A stretch of 64,000 nucleotides of DNA from Serinus canaria. Lineage: Eukaryota; Chordata; Aves; Passeriformes; Fringillidae. Of the stretch, positions 49,601-60,302 are shown one piece after another. Position numbers and translations under genes: made by a program. The stretch spans positions 29,830,048 to 29,894,047 of the forward strand of contig NC_066317.1 in NCBI RefSeq assembly GCF_022539315.1, read 5' to 3'. Numbering within the stretch: position 1 is the stretch's first letter; every line of letters starts with the position of its first letter. The notes beneath the pieces are model-generated. The model was not told the DNA's origin and did no database searches. It saw nothing but the letters and a program-made list of their open reading frames with translations.

Positions 49601-52373
49601 TTCATATGGGATTATCTCTTACTGAGAAAGAAAAAGAAAGGTCTTTGTGCATGAAAAATGATGTGGATCTTCAATGTAGTTCAAATGGCCTGGAATGCCA
49701 TCCTATTATTTTTAATAGAGGTGTCTCAGTTCATTATGTCTTTCAGCTGCTAATTTTTAACATTTGTCTGTTCATTGTTCCTCCAGAAAGCTTAGTGGTT
49801 TTTTTTTTTTTTTTTTTTTAATTTTAGATTAAAGAATACTTGTATTCCAAGGAAAAGAAAATGGTTATTAAGAGGATTATATGTTCCACATTTATCACAC
49901 AGAACAGAAGTATTTTATTATAAATAAATATTGTTCTTTTTGTATTTTACAGTATCAAATTAAGTTACACGTAAAAAATCTGGAAACATCCTGGCAATAT
50001 TTTAACAGGTGTATAATTTACATGCAAATGCTACTACTACATTTTTTTAACTATTTTAAAATAAGGATAAAATGTAATATTGTGTAAGTACCTAACAGAA
50101 GCTTCTTGGAAGGAAACTATTTTTAATGAAAGCATGCATCTGTTTTAATTAAATGCTTCATGAAAACCTTGTCTATTGTGCAAAGCAATAAATTTGTCAT
50201 ACAATCTCTACTGTCATTTTACATATCAATTGCCAAGAAAAAAAGGTGTGAGTGCAAATGGCATACTTTGAATCAGACTTGCATTTTGATGAACATATTT
50301 CAGCCATCTTTACAATGTGGGTGGATTTTGGTTTTGTTGCAGGTTTTTCTGCTTTACACTCAAAGTTAGAAACTGCAACTTCTTGATACTGCTATGACAC
50401 TCTCTTGATATGTAAAGAGTAGTATGCAGAGTAGACATACAAGCTTTCTGACATCATGCCATTATTTAGTCAAAATGCTGTTCTGAAAAAAACACCTCTA
50501 CACATGTATAATGCATATGAGAAAAAGAACACAGCTCAAAAAAAAAAACCCTACCAAAAAGAACCATAAAAACCAACAGCAGCTAAGTAAGAGTCAAAAA
50601 TCTGAGTATGAGCTAAGTTCACAGCAGTTCACAGTCATATTTTGATATGGTAGGATTATTGACTAAAAATTCAGCACAAGATAAACTTCAGCTAGTTCCC
50701 TTTCCATGAGCAGTAATGAACAGAGTACAGCTATTTTAAGAAGACTCCTCTAACCCTGTTTATTTTAGTAGCTCATTCTTTCTTTCTTTTTTTTTTTAAT
50801 GAAGAATAATTTATAAAATTGACCTTACCAGTTCTATTTTACCTAATAGTGCTGTTTTCTTTCTTTTGTTTAAAGATGCGTATTGGCCTTCATTCTGGAT
50901 CCGTCTTTGCTGGAGTTGTTGGGGTTAAAATGCCTCGTTATTGCCTTTTTGGAAATAATGTGACCCTTGCCAATAAGTTTGAATCTTGCAGTATACCTAG
51001 AAAAATAAATGTCAGCCCAACAACTTACAGGTACAGTGCAGTATGTAAATGTCCACCTGCAGTACTTACTGTAGTAGTCTGTTATCTTCCTGTTGTTTTT
51101 TTTGGCTGGGTAAAATAAGCAAAATTATAAATAATTATTACTTTTTAAGGAAGCTGTGCTACCCTCACTGTAGGCTGGACTGTGGTCTGTTGTTCCTACT
51201 CAGCTTGTACCCACTGCCACATATCCGATAATGCCTTGTGGCAAGGTTCTGCATCCAGCATCAGACAGAGAATCTGGCACAGGATCCTTCCTGACATCCC
51301 CTGCAGCATGTGTTATGTGACATAGACGGTGCCAAGCTTTAGATGATCTTGGATAGGTGATTTAGAAAAAGTAGCACAGGTATGAAAGCACATAGATCAT
51401 ACACTCTGAAAACACAGAGAGAGCAATAGCATCACCAGTGCTTATGTATGTCAACATAAGCAGTGCTGGCCAACAGTGATTGTTTTTCCATTCCACTAAT
51501 AGAGAAAATCATTTTGAATCATACCCTTTAAAAGTAGACAAGTTGATTAATTGGTAAACTATTGTTGTTGTGGAGTTTCTTTTTTTTTTTTTTGGAGTGA
51601 ACAAGATGTTAACCTCCTTTTTTAATTTTGATTCATTCACCAATTCTAAAGACACATGGATAACATTTTGGCACTTTGCACAAATCCTGTATATTGCAGT
51701 AATTGTTTGAAAGCTTTGGTATGGTATGAGTTAACCAACATTTATCCCTACAGATAAGCAGTCTCTGTTTCAATCTGTGAAAAATCAAATAATATGAGAA
51801 TTGATAAGAGGGTCTGAATAGTTTAATAAGGTTCACAGTACTCCCTTCTTTGAAATACTAATTATGGTGCATTTGATATGTGGATGTGAGCAAGCTTTCA
51901 ACACGAAAAAGTTTTTTAAAAAGTTTACAACAAACGTAGCACCTACTTGCAAAACATTAACAAAACAAAAAAAGAGGAGAAACTGTAATTTGCACTGATG
52001 CACACTTTAACAGATTTTTAAGGTTACCAAGTAAACACTATTTTTTATATTTCCAGTAAATAACTATAAAAATTAAATTGGATTCTCCCTATCATACATG
52101 AAGAATTACTGAATATCTGTAGTTCTTAGTGACTGATTGATTTTAATCAATATATTTAATTTTTCTTTTAGGTTGTTAAAGGAATACCCAGGTTTTGTGT
52201 TCACACCGCGCTCTAGAGAGGAGCTTCCACCAAATTTTCCAAGTGATATCCCTGGAATTTGCTATTTTCTGGATGCTTATATTCAAGGAACAAACTCACA
52301 GACTTGGTTTCAAAAGAGAGAGCTGGGAGATGGCAATGCTAATTTTTTCGGTGAGGAAACAGGAATAGACTAA
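40443..52373 (+). CDS. GUCY1A1: Soluble guanylate cyclase subunit alpha-1 (8 coding exons)
   Basis: Subunit of the NO-activated heterodimeric guanylate cyclase, which converts GTP to cGMP in the cytosol. Joining 40443-40691, 43294-43355, 44929-44987, 45756-46465, 47870-48355, 48885-49028, 50876-51030 and 52172-52373 gives 2067 bases, 688 residues plus TAA, with every junction in phase; human alpha-1 has 690. Domains, roughly: variable N-terminus 1-75; H-NOX-like 80-260 (the alpha copy does not bind haem in known enzymes); H-NOXA/PAS 278-410 (starting near [12 protein letters not shown]); coiled coil 411-450 ([20 protein letters not shown]); class III cyclase 473-665. Metal-binding Asp484 (LFSDIVGFT) and Asp528 (ETIGDAY) are present, as is [11 protein letters not shown] at 596-606. 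The start is ATG 40443; an in-frame TAG at 40323 rules out any further upstream ATG in that exon. GUCY1B1 follows on the same strand. Confidence 0.97.
43294..43355 (+). CDS. GUCY1A1: GUCY1A1 exon 3 (residues 84-104)
   Basis: A 62-base exon after the acceptor tttttttccccag, encoding [20 protein letters not shown] plus two bases of an Arg codon; donor AG|GTATGT at 43356. It continues exon 2 without a gap (LIFPE-FERLN), as in the family. Too short to stand out as an open frame. Confidence 0.95.
44929..44987 (+). CDS. GUCY1A1: GUCY1A1 exon 4 (residues 104-124)
   Basis: A 59-base exon between acceptor 'atcttttcag' and donor GCAG|GTAATT. The first base completes Arg104; it then encodes [19 protein letters not shown] and the first base of Gly124. 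EDFEKII is the family-conserved core. Both edges keep phase with neighbours. Confidence 0.95.
45006..45068. repeat. AT-rich microsatellite in intron 4
   Basis: Imperfect (AT)n with interruptions, beginning just 18 bases after the exon 4 donor. Likely length-polymorphic. Confidence 0.75.
45756..46465 (+). CDS. GUCY1A1: GUCY1A1 exon 5 (residues 124-360)
   Basis: The largest coding exon, 710 bases, from acceptor 'ttctgtgcag' to donor ATG|GTAAGA. It encodes the H-NOX-like core ([20 protein letters not shown] near 130-150; [20 protein letters not shown] near 201-220; MPPCFHNDC near 234-242) and most of the H-NOXA/PAS domain ([20 protein letters not shown] near 280-299; [12 protein letters not shown] near 317-328; RVRRWDN near 347-353). 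The reading frame stays open 38 codons past the donor. Confidence 0.96.
46466..46586 (+). other. GUCY1A1: Intron 5 read-through frame with overlapping stop and AATAAA
   Basis: From the exon 5 donor the alpha-1 frame continues 38 codons ([15 protein letters not shown]...) to TAA at 46580-46582, and an AATAAA occupies 46581-46586. Intronic polyadenylation here would yield a 398-residue protein with the H-NOX and PAS parts but no coiled coil or cyclase domain. Sequence alone does not show that it is used. Confidence 0.35.
47870..48355 (+). CDS. GUCY1A1: GUCY1A1 exon 6 (residues 361-522)
   Basis: A 486-base, phase 0-0 exon after 'aactgtttcag'. It completes the PAS domain ([20 protein letters not shown]), carries the signalling coiled coil (411-450) and begins the cyclase domain with [15 protein letters not shown], in which Asp484 is the first metal-binding residue. 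The donor is AAG|GTACAC at 48356. The open frame continues briefly into the intron, without apparent meaning. Confidence 0.96.
48885..49028 (+). CDS. GUCY1A1: GUCY1A1 exon 7 (residues 523-570)
   Basis: A 144-base, phase 0-0 exon after 'tgttttag'. It encodes [20 protein letters not shown] through [12 protein letters not shown]. Asp528 in ETIGDAY is the second metal-binding aspartate of the cyclase fold. The donor AAG|GTCATA at 49029 lacks the usual purine-A-A-G at +3 to +6, making it the weakest donor of the gene. Confidence 0.95.
49799..49819. repeat. Poly(T) run in intron 7
   Basis: About 21 T in a row. No retrogene or SINE body is recognisable next to it. Confidence 0.8.
50876..51030 (+). 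CDS. GUCY1A1: GUCY1A1 exon 8 (residues 571-622)
   Basis: A 155-base exon after 'cttttgtttaaag', encoding [35 protein letters not shown] and VSPTTY plus two bases of Arg622; donor CAG|GTACAG. It carries the class III cyclase GxxxG loop and the GNNVxLANK transition-state/nucleotide segment. Fully intact. Confidence 0.96.
52172..52373 (+). CDS. GUCY1A1: GUCY1A1 exon 9, coding part (residues 622-688, stop)
   Basis: Begins after 'tttttcttttag', completes Arg622 and encodes [20 protein letters not shown], then a conserved FLDAY segment and the C-terminus ending GEETGID before TAA at 52371-52373. The final GID matches the alpha-1 C-terminus known from other vertebrates; the preceding 20 residues are variable. 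Confidence 0.95.
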
Positions 52374-52879
52374 ATTGTACATCCAAAAATGTATAGGATA
52401 AATTTATAAATATTTGGATTTTTTTTTGTATAAATTGAAAATTTTTAAAACTGTATGAAACATGAAAGCACTTTAGATTGTTAACACCTGAAAGCCAGTA
52501 TTAAAATTTCAGGAAGTATGTCACTGACTACTTTTTATTTCTCCTTTGCATAAGGAACATAATCGCTGAAGTAATGTTGCAACGTCACTGTTGGAAATGC
52601 TACTATAAACTGTACTTTTCCCTGTGGTAATTTGTAAGTGCTACAGTTCTCTCTATACTGAGAATTCTAGATGTATTGTATATGCAGTTTGTCAGGAAAT
52701 GTAATGTGCAAGTGATGCAGCCACATGCAGTGTTGTGAGCTGGTGCTTATCAATGACTATGAAAATGTATTTTCTTAGAGATTCCATAAGAAAATGTCCA
52801 TTAAAATATTGTCATTGCCATCACATACTCCTTCCAGTACATCATTTGGGCCCCATCCTAGAAGGCTGCTGACCATCTT

Positions 52880-52905
52880 CTCACACTGACTCGTCAAAGT
52901 GTGAG
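52880..52905 (+). repeat. 3'UTR stem-loop, 8-bp perfect stem
   Basis: ctcacact (52880-52887) pairs with agtgtgag (52898-52905) around a 10-base loop; two flanking T-G wobbles could extend it. It would be part of the mature GUCY1A1 mRNA. Confidence 0.65.
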
Positions 52906-53131
52906 GGTGCTCAGCATTTTCTGGATCAGCCTGATAATTGTAGCTAATACACATGCTTAGCAGAGTTGCTGCTTACTGTTTCATGAACTTTATTTTGTGT
53001 ATAAAATGAATATAGATTGAAAAACTGTATAATCACATACTAACATCTCTGTAATCATCAAACTATTTTAGTTCTTAGGATTTTTAAAGTACTTAAAATA
53101 ATAATATCCACTTGGTATTATGTATTACAGC

Positions 53132-53137
53132 AATAAA
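53132..53137 (+). terminator. GUCY1A1: Poly(A) signal AATAAA, proximal
   Basis: Canonical AATAAA 759 bases after the stop codon, followed by a T-rich stretch (tgttttctttttgttgtc) typical of a downstream element. Confidence 0.7.
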
Positions 53138-53186
53138 TGTTTTCTTTTTGTTGTCTATTAAATTTGAAATGTTTTAACAGAAGTGT

Positions 53187-53192
53187 AATAAA
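53187..53192 (+). terminator. GUCY1A1: Poly(A) signal AATAAA, distal
   Basis: A second canonical AATAAA 55 bases on, with TG-rich sequence after it (tgctttggaatgtttgct). Either signal, or both, could end the mRNA. Confidence 0.65.
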
Positions 53193-53212
53193 ATATGCTT
53201 TGGAATGTTTGC

Positions 53213-56200
53213 TTAGAAATGGAATTCCAGTCAGACTGTATGGAATGGAAGCACCAGCTTAAAGCTCTGATCCTTACTCGAGCATGCAATGTGGGTGTGA
53301 GGTGCCATGGAGAGGCCCATTGCATGCTCACTCTGAAGTTGCAAGGAGAATTTTCAGGTGAAAAGAGATGCTTTTAAACATCTGAACACATTTACAAAGA
53401 TTAATACTACTACAGTACAAGCTTTTCCGTTGTGGCTGATGGAATATGAGTGGAGAATTCTAAAGGCTTTGCCTGTGGAATGGGCAGAATAGAGTTAGTT
53501 AAGCATTCTGAGTTTAGCATTTTGCCTCTCTAACTAGAAGATCCATCTGCCCAGAAATTCTTTGGTGCTGGACAGTTGGATCCCAACTGCAGGCTGGAGA
53601 ACTGCACCACTTATACATATACTACTACTCCCATTTGTATCAGGTATTGTTATTCTGACATCTTCAGCTCCTGGGGTTTGGCATATCAAGCCATAGATGT
53701 CTCTTGTAACCACTCACCGCTGAATCAGATTTTGGTCTCTTAATATTTACAGGGAGCAATTTTATTAGACTAAGGTGCTATTTTGTTCATTTTCTGATCT
53801 TGACTGGTACATTCTGAAGCTCAATAAACCATTTTATCCTACTAGTTTTAGGTAGAAACTCATACATGTAGCATCAGAACCTTGAGAAAAGACCTTAGAA
53901 AAGACTAGAATTAAGAATGTTTTAAAGCCGTATTTTAATTCAGATTTCCTGTAAGAAGCATTTGAACAAAACTTGAACGATTGCATCCTTCTTCAGGTTT
54001 ACTATATCCATCCAAGATGCTTAGAAATAGTTCTGTAGCACAAAAATGGAACCAGAAAGTCTGTGTATTATAAATAAACACATGTGTCTTGTACAGACCA
54101 TATATATATACATATATACATATATATATATATATACACATTTATACATATTTACAGGCACGTGTATTTGTAACACTTTAGACCCCAGTGTTTCAAGGAA
54201 ACAGGAACTATGCAAATCTTAGAGACTGATCTTATATTGGCCAGATAGTTCTGTTCTATTGAGAGAAATACCCAGATGTTACTAGCAGCCCTATGTGGGT
54301 ACCCCTGGATAAAGAACATGGGGGAGTATTTGACTCCTGACAGTTCAGTAGGCTTATGTTATTAAACCAGAAATTAATGAGGTCAGTATGAATCTATCCA
54401 TCCCTGTTAAGAAATAACTAGACTTTTATATAAAAAGGGTTTATTTCTTAGATCTACTGAATGGGAAGTATGTTTAGGAGGGAATTTCCTTTTGTCCCTA
54501 GAAGACAGCTATTGCTGACTGGATGAGGGCCATGCTCAAAGCCAAATTCCGTATAAATCTGTCATTAGGTAGGATGTTCATCATGGCAGCTCCTGATAAC
54601 CTTCCTTAGGTGACAGCCTTCTGGGAAGAATTCTGATTAGGTACTTTAGTGTGCACAGAGGGAAACATGCTTGTGTCTAAGGTAAGTAAATAGGATTTAG
54701 GCACATATTTAGGAAAAAGATTCATGAAAGTGCTTTAAAATGTACTCTTGTTCATACTTGTTCTACAATAAATCCCTCATAAGTCTGTTTAGCTTTAAAC
54801 ATAATTTAAGAATTTAGGTCTCACTGAAACTGTTCCTCTCTTTAAATTCTTTTGCTGAATAAATATGTATTTAATAAGGGACAAAAAATTTAATTGATCG
54901 TTTCACTTAGATCTAAAATATTCCTTTCACTAAACATTTCTAAACATTTCATTTAAATTGAAAAAAATGAATCAGAAAGCTAATAAGCAAATTGTTGAGA
55001 TAAACAGAAGGAAGGCAATTTAGCTGACACAATACTGGGACATTTTGGAAGAAAATAATAGAGTTGTTTTTAAGTTGATCTCTTCTGTAGTGTAGTGTAT
55101 GATATTGTGAAAATTTTCAGAGACTATGCAATGCTCTTTATATGAATGTAAAAATACCTTAGTTTTATGTCCAGAAATGGTTTTGTTATGTGTGAAATTT
55201 TATTTTATTAGTTCATGAAGATTCTGTGTGGCTGATTCCTTTTCACACTTACACTGTGTGATGGAAGATACGTTTTTTATCACTGCAGTTTCTTTGCCAA
55301 AGAAGTGTAAATGGCCCTTGAAATAAAAAGTGGGTCCTTTGAATCTTAACTCTGACATAGCTAAAGTGAAAGCTATACCAAAAGAATTCAATTAATTTTA
55401 TTTCATTCAGGCATGACCTGATAAGATTTCAGGGGGATGTCAGAAAAAATTTGCATTGCTGGTGTCAGAGGAAGTGCAATTAGTGTGGTGCTGATGCTTT
55501 TTTTCTCTCTGAACTACTGTGCAAAACCAGAGCAAAGGGAAACTGACAGAACAGTGAAGTGCACAGATAATTGAGCCCCAGGGACAGATCTACTTCTTCC
55601 TGAGAAAACTTGTGAAGGCAGAATTCAGACCTCCCCCAAGCCCAGTTTATTTCTCCCATCATTTTCTTTTGCAATCTTTCCAGAAACAGCTGCAATTAAT
55701 AGTACAGGGGGCAAAAATCAGTATTTCCAACTAAAGGCCACCAGAATTAAGGGAATTGCTCTTGAATCTTGGCAAGGGGAGCCTTTTTCAAACCCCACCC
55801 ATCCTACAACCTACATGCCACTCCATCTGCTAACATTTTTTTTTAATGCCTGCCCATTGTTCTGCAAAAGTGGTGGGAGATTTGCTTCCTGCAACAGCAA
55901 TGACTTTTGTGGCTGTTTGCCATAGAGTGTACAAGGTACTGAGTTGCTTTCAAAGCTCTGCTCCAGTTTATCTTTAGTCAGCTTGCCAGAAACCAAATAT
56001 AACTTTCTGGAATGAGAGCTAGGGCTTGCTTTTCTGTCTCTAAAGTCTGCAAGGTGTGTGCCATAACAGTCTTTTGATACTCCTAAAACCACTTCTGATT
56101 GTGTGGCTGCTTACAACTGCATAGGAAGAAAATAGTCAGATATAAGGTTTGTTTGGTGTTGGTTTTATTTTAAATTTTCTAATCCTATTTGCATATGTTG

Positions 56201-59200
56201 ACTGGCAGTCCTTTTCTGCAGAGCATGGAGGGAGAGTAAAAGCCACTGTCTTAGGTTACTGACCATTGGTCTGATACTGAAACACAAATAAAAGAAGAAA
56301 GATAATCAATGAGTCTGGAACCTTTGCTACATCCACATGCAACAGTTTAAAGATACATCCTCTCCAGAGCACAAACAGTAGGATCTGAATGTTAAATATG
56401 CAGTTAGGGTGGAACATAATCTGGAAAGCCAGTCAAAGAAATAATAAACTGTGAAGGAATCTGAAACGAAGTAAACAACCTTATAAAGTTGTGTGTCTCA
56501 TCTGCTTCGGCAGACTTTTGATGCTGAAAGCAAAGTCAAGCCAGTGGTTTCCTAATATAAATGTAAATGAGCACATTGCTTTGCAGCCTAGTTATAAGAT
56601 GGCCTTTGAAGATCTGTGCTAAAATTGCTTCACAGTTTTTGAGCAGTACAAAATTACAACTTTTTGTGCCACTACAGCAAATGCATATCCTGCACACACA
56701 GCAGCAAGTAGTAGGAAATAACTGAGAGAATACATGCAGTAACATCCCAAGGATGTGAAAAGAGCTGCATTCAGACATAGAAACATTTCCACTTTTCTGA
56801 TTTTTCAGCCCAAACAAAACCTGCCAAAGAAGTACCAAGGACAAAAGCATTCCCAGGGGATTTGGACTACAAGCACATGAAAATGAACAGAAATCTTTCC
56901 ACTGATTGCAGATGATGTTGGGGAAAATTCATACATATGATTAGTTCATTCTGCATGGCTAAGATTTCATTCCTCTAATAAGAGGATGCAATGGAGCTCT
57001 CTGTTTCCCAAATGTACACATATTACTGCATTACAGAGCAGCATGGGAATATTTAGGGCTGGTTCATCATAGCTTGTCAATACTAGGACTGAAAAACTAA
57101 TGTAATGGTATAGGAGAACACTGTATAGTAGTATAGTAGAAATAATGAATCTTGCTGAAGTGAATTTGCAAGGGTGTTTCTGCACCTGAGAAGTGTTGTT
57201 ATGACAATTCCAAATGTCAGGTCTCAGACCATAACTAGAAAATACCTATAGTCCAGTCCATGTCAGTAGAGTAACTCCATCTTCAGTAAGTGGAATCCAG
57301 CAATACCATAAAAGGCAGTCTTTTTATTCAGCACTTCAGTAACAAAATAAACTGTAAAAGCAAAGTCCAAAGTAAAAAATGCAACTTATTAAAATATTTC
57401 CTTTGTTTTATAGTGCTTGTGCATTAACACAAACCATATTGAGCTGAATGTTACTGTCTCAGCAGCTGCCCTTTCACACAGCATAAAAGGATCCCATGCT
57501 ACTTTTTGCTTTCATGAATCTCACCAAGAATTGCCAGATGAAGCCAGCATCTCAAATCAGGAAGAAACATGTTAAAATAAAACATGTATAACATGTACCT
57601 AGTGCATGAGGGTCACCAAGTGGGAATTTGATTGTGTGCTATAGTGGAATAAGCTGAAGGCTTTATGGAAGTGCCTCAGACACAGTCCAAATTTTTGTGT
57701 GATGTGCATAATGCATATGGCATAACAGTCCTGATACTGACATGATTGGGCCTTGGAAACACAACTCAATATTAACAGCTTAGTTTGACATTTATCTTAT
57801 TGACTTTGAGCCTCTCCTTCAGATGAAAGCAAATCTTCTTGCCTAAGACTTCCAGTCAGTCTTGATTGAGCAGGTATCTGGAATGGAAGCTTGTCTTTCT
57901 CAGCAAACCACTTGGTTGAATTCTTTAATTCAGCATCTTTCAAACTTTCAAAAGTAGACCCCTGATTTAGAAAACTAAATCAATCACTGCCTGCTTTTAC
58001 TCTGGCCATGCCATTTTCACTTCACATTTTAAAAATCTCACCTTGGCTAGAACTTCCATTTCTATTATAATGGGTTAGTCACAAGAACAGCCTGCAAATG
58101 CAACTTACCAAGCCTGAACCAAATCAGAAGAAAGGCAATTTCATATTTATCTAAGGCAATTTTGACCTTTGTAGCTGTCAGCACTTTCAAAAAAGTGTCA
58201 CTCAGGTACACAATATCACCAGATAATACACCTTCTGAAAACCATAACCAAAAATATTTTCCTATAATCTCTCTAATACTTCATGAGCATGAGGGCTTAC
58301 CCCATATGCAAAGTGGATTCCTCGAAACCTGTGAAGAATATTTTTTTACACCTATTCTCCATACAGTCGACTTGTTTCCTGCCTGGGACGTGCCACCAGG
58401 AATTCCTTGACATTTGTATCCTCAAAACTGTTTTGTAAGTGCTTGAGGGAGAAGACTAACCACACTGGAGGGCAAAAGTCCCAGGTGTTGTTTTTGCATT
58501 ACCAGCAGCAGGCACACAAAGATGTAACTACATTTGTATGGTAGGATGAGTTTTCCCATTTTCCCAAAATTTACTTCCCACCAAAGAGTAAAAAGTAGAT
58601 AGTGACCTGGCATGTAAAAATCTTAGTTAATTGGTGACAAGCCCTCTTTAACTACAGCAAAGCACAGCCTTTGGTCTGGTTCCAGCAGTATGATTTATTA
58701 CATTATCTCTGTCGCCAGTTTCCTGGAAATTGAAGAGATTTTTAAGATTTGCATCTCTTCAGTTTTTATTTGGTTTTCTACACAGAGATATTCAAGCAGT
58801 AGTTTGGAATAGTTTGGTGATTTATCCAAATATTTTCTTTCTCCCTTCAAAATAAGCATATTAATTGTATAATTTTAACTGGTTATACTGAAGCTTTTGT
58901 TCTTGGTCATTCTTTAAAAAAAAACTAAAATTGGTTTTCCCAGTAGATTTGGACTGTGTTAAGTAGAATTGATGACTATGACTATGCCTACATGACCTAA
59001 AACTGGAGTTTGCTTCTGCTGTTCTTGGAATGTCTGCTGAGATGATTTTGCCAAATTTCTAATGCCCACCCATTCGTATCCTCACTTACTAGAACTTTTA
59101 AAAGCTCTTAACACAGATTCATAAGTTCACCAGGCAGGAGTTGAAATTTCAAAAGATTTGACATGCTGCCATTTTAAAACTTATTTACATGGAATTTCCA

Positions 59201-59985
59201 ACATCAATGATTCATTTTTTTTTTCAAGAACTGCATGAACAGTTCAAATGTTAAACTTATTTTGTGCTATTTTACTAAGGTCTGAACTGCTGTAGTTTTA
59301 CCTACATTTAGAATCCATCTGGTCCAACTAGTGGTTATGGCTCCATGTAGCAAGGTTTCTGCCCAAGAGCTACTACACTGGTAGTAGGTACTCATTCCCT
59401 TATACTCCTAGATAAAGTAATTATATTTTCAATATGTTTTGATTCTTCTTAAACAAGTTTTAAAAAATTAGTGGTCTCCTTAAATTTTTTATTTCATACA
59501 CTAGGACCAGGTCTTTTGATTGTACAAAGGGCTTTAAATTATACAGTGCTGTATAATCTTTTTTTTATTCCTTGTATAGGACAGCATGATAGAGCGCGTT
59601 ATTCCCAAATTGGCCTTGGCATATTGTCCCTGCTCAAAACCTCCTGTTGTTAAGGGTCATACCTTACTCAGAGAACTAAGAATCCATCTTCACTCGGTTA
59701 AGGATACAGCACTGTATTTATTCACACTGACACCTAGAAGAAGGACTCACAACCACACAAAAAAATCCATTACTGAAAGCACTCATTATTATGCTTTTAA
59801 CTTCGCTGGTTTTTGAGAAATGAATGCACAGGAGCAGAAATGTCTGGGATCGCTTTGCCGCTCCGATTCTTCCCTTTTTTGGGGACATTTTCCGTGCTAA
59901 AAATTAAGGGGCTGCATGGGTACAAGAAACAACTGAAACATTCTTGCGAAGGCAGCCGCTGCACAGGGAACTGCCCTAGAGGTTC
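53213..59985. other. Spacer between GUCY1A1 and GUCY1B1
   Basis: About 7 kb without a supported gene. It holds a further AATAAA at 53822-53827, a (TA)n tract at 54100-54140 and a TTCG-capped 14-base hairpin at 56501-56514. Open frames of up to about 104 codons on either strand have no family resemblance. Any shared regulatory elements of the two subunit genes could lie here. Confidence 0.6.
54100..54140. repeat. (TA)n/(CATATA)n microsatellite
   Basis: About 40 bases of alternating T and A with occasional C, including an uninterrupted TA stretch from 54121. Confidence 0.85.
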
Positions 59986-60140
59986 CCACGCAAGCACTGC
60001 CTGCAGGATGGGTACGAGCAGGACCGAGGCGGCCTCCGGGCTGAGCCCCGGCTCCGGGCAGCGGCCGCCCCTCAGCCCGGGCGGCGCCGGCCGCGGCCCC
60101 CGCGCGGCCCTCGGCTCCCGCAGCCCCGCCTTCGCTTCTG

Positions 60141-60207
60141 ATTGGTGGAGAGCGCGGCGCCCGCGCCCGCCATTGGTCCCTCGGGCGGCGGTCGGGCTCT
60201 CCATTGG
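60141..60207 (+). promoter_or_regulatory. GUCY1B1: Three inverted CCAAT (NF-Y type) boxes at 31-bp spacing
   Basis: ATTGG pentamers start at 60141, 60172 and 60203, in contexts tgATTGGtgg, ccATTGGtcc and ccATTGGctg. Both intervals are exactly 31 bp, close to three helical turns, so the sites face the same side of DNA. NF-Y binds CCAAT/ATTGG, and such 31-35 bp pairs are known from NF-Y-driven TATA-less promoters. The last box is 97 bases before the start codon. Confidence 0.75.
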
Positions 60208-60224
60208 CTGCCGGCGGGTGCCAC

Positions 60225-60302
60225 TCGGGGCGGCGGCGGCCGGCGGAGGTGGTGAGGCAGCCGGGCCCATCCTCTGCTGGCGGCGGCGGCGGCGGCACCA
60301 TG
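60225..60302 (+). CDS. GUCY1B1: GUCY1B1 exon 1 (5'UTR start approximate; only the ATG codes)
   Basis: The exon ends at CACCATG|GTGAGC, so its only coding bases are the start codon, 60300-60302. The 5' end is a guess from the CCAAT boxes. The next exon begins directly with TAC, giving the conserved beta-1 N-terminus [12 protein letters not shown], which fixes both the start codon and the splice. Six GGC units (60279-60296) lie immediately before the ACC ATG. Confidence 0.88.
60279..60296 (+). repeat. (GGC)6 in the GUCY1B1 5'UTR
   Basis: Six perfect GGC triplets ending three bases before the start codon; another GGC-rich patch lies at about 60230-60246. Likely length-variable and able to form G-rich RNA structure near the initiation site. 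Confidence 0.85.

Larger units (their letters stand above)
40692..52171 (+). other. GUCY1A1: GUCY1A1 introns 2-8, contents
   Basis: Intron 2 is 40692-43293, intron 3 43356-44928, intron 4 44988-45755, intron 5 46466-47869, intron 6 48356-48884, intron 7 49029-50875 and intron 8 51031-52171. They are AT-rich with no further exon seen. Intron 4 opens with AT microsatellite sequence (about 45006-45068) and ends with an in-frame ATG at 45719. Intron 5 begins with a 38-codon read-through frame ending at an AATAAA. Intron 7 has a run of about 21 T ending at 49819. Confidence 0.8.
52374..53212 (+). other. GUCY1A1: GUCY1A1 3'UTR (end approximate)
   Basis: AT-rich, no open frame, several ATTTA motifs. 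It contains a perfect 8-bp hairpin at 52880-52905 and ends at one of two AATAAA signals (53132, 53187). The true cleavage site is not visible directly; a later AATAAA at 53822 could give a longer form. Confidence 0.75.

Noticed and set aside
56476..56515. U6 snRNA-like start (TATA-like ttataaag followed by gcttcggcag hairpin)
   Set aside because: Only about 11 bases around the TTCG loop resemble U6; the following sequence does not match the rest of U6 and there is no terminal T run at the right distance.
59300..59400. Possible CR1 relic ('aatccatctggtccaact')
   Set aside because: Only one short phrase resembles the CR1 tail; the following order of landmarks is absent.
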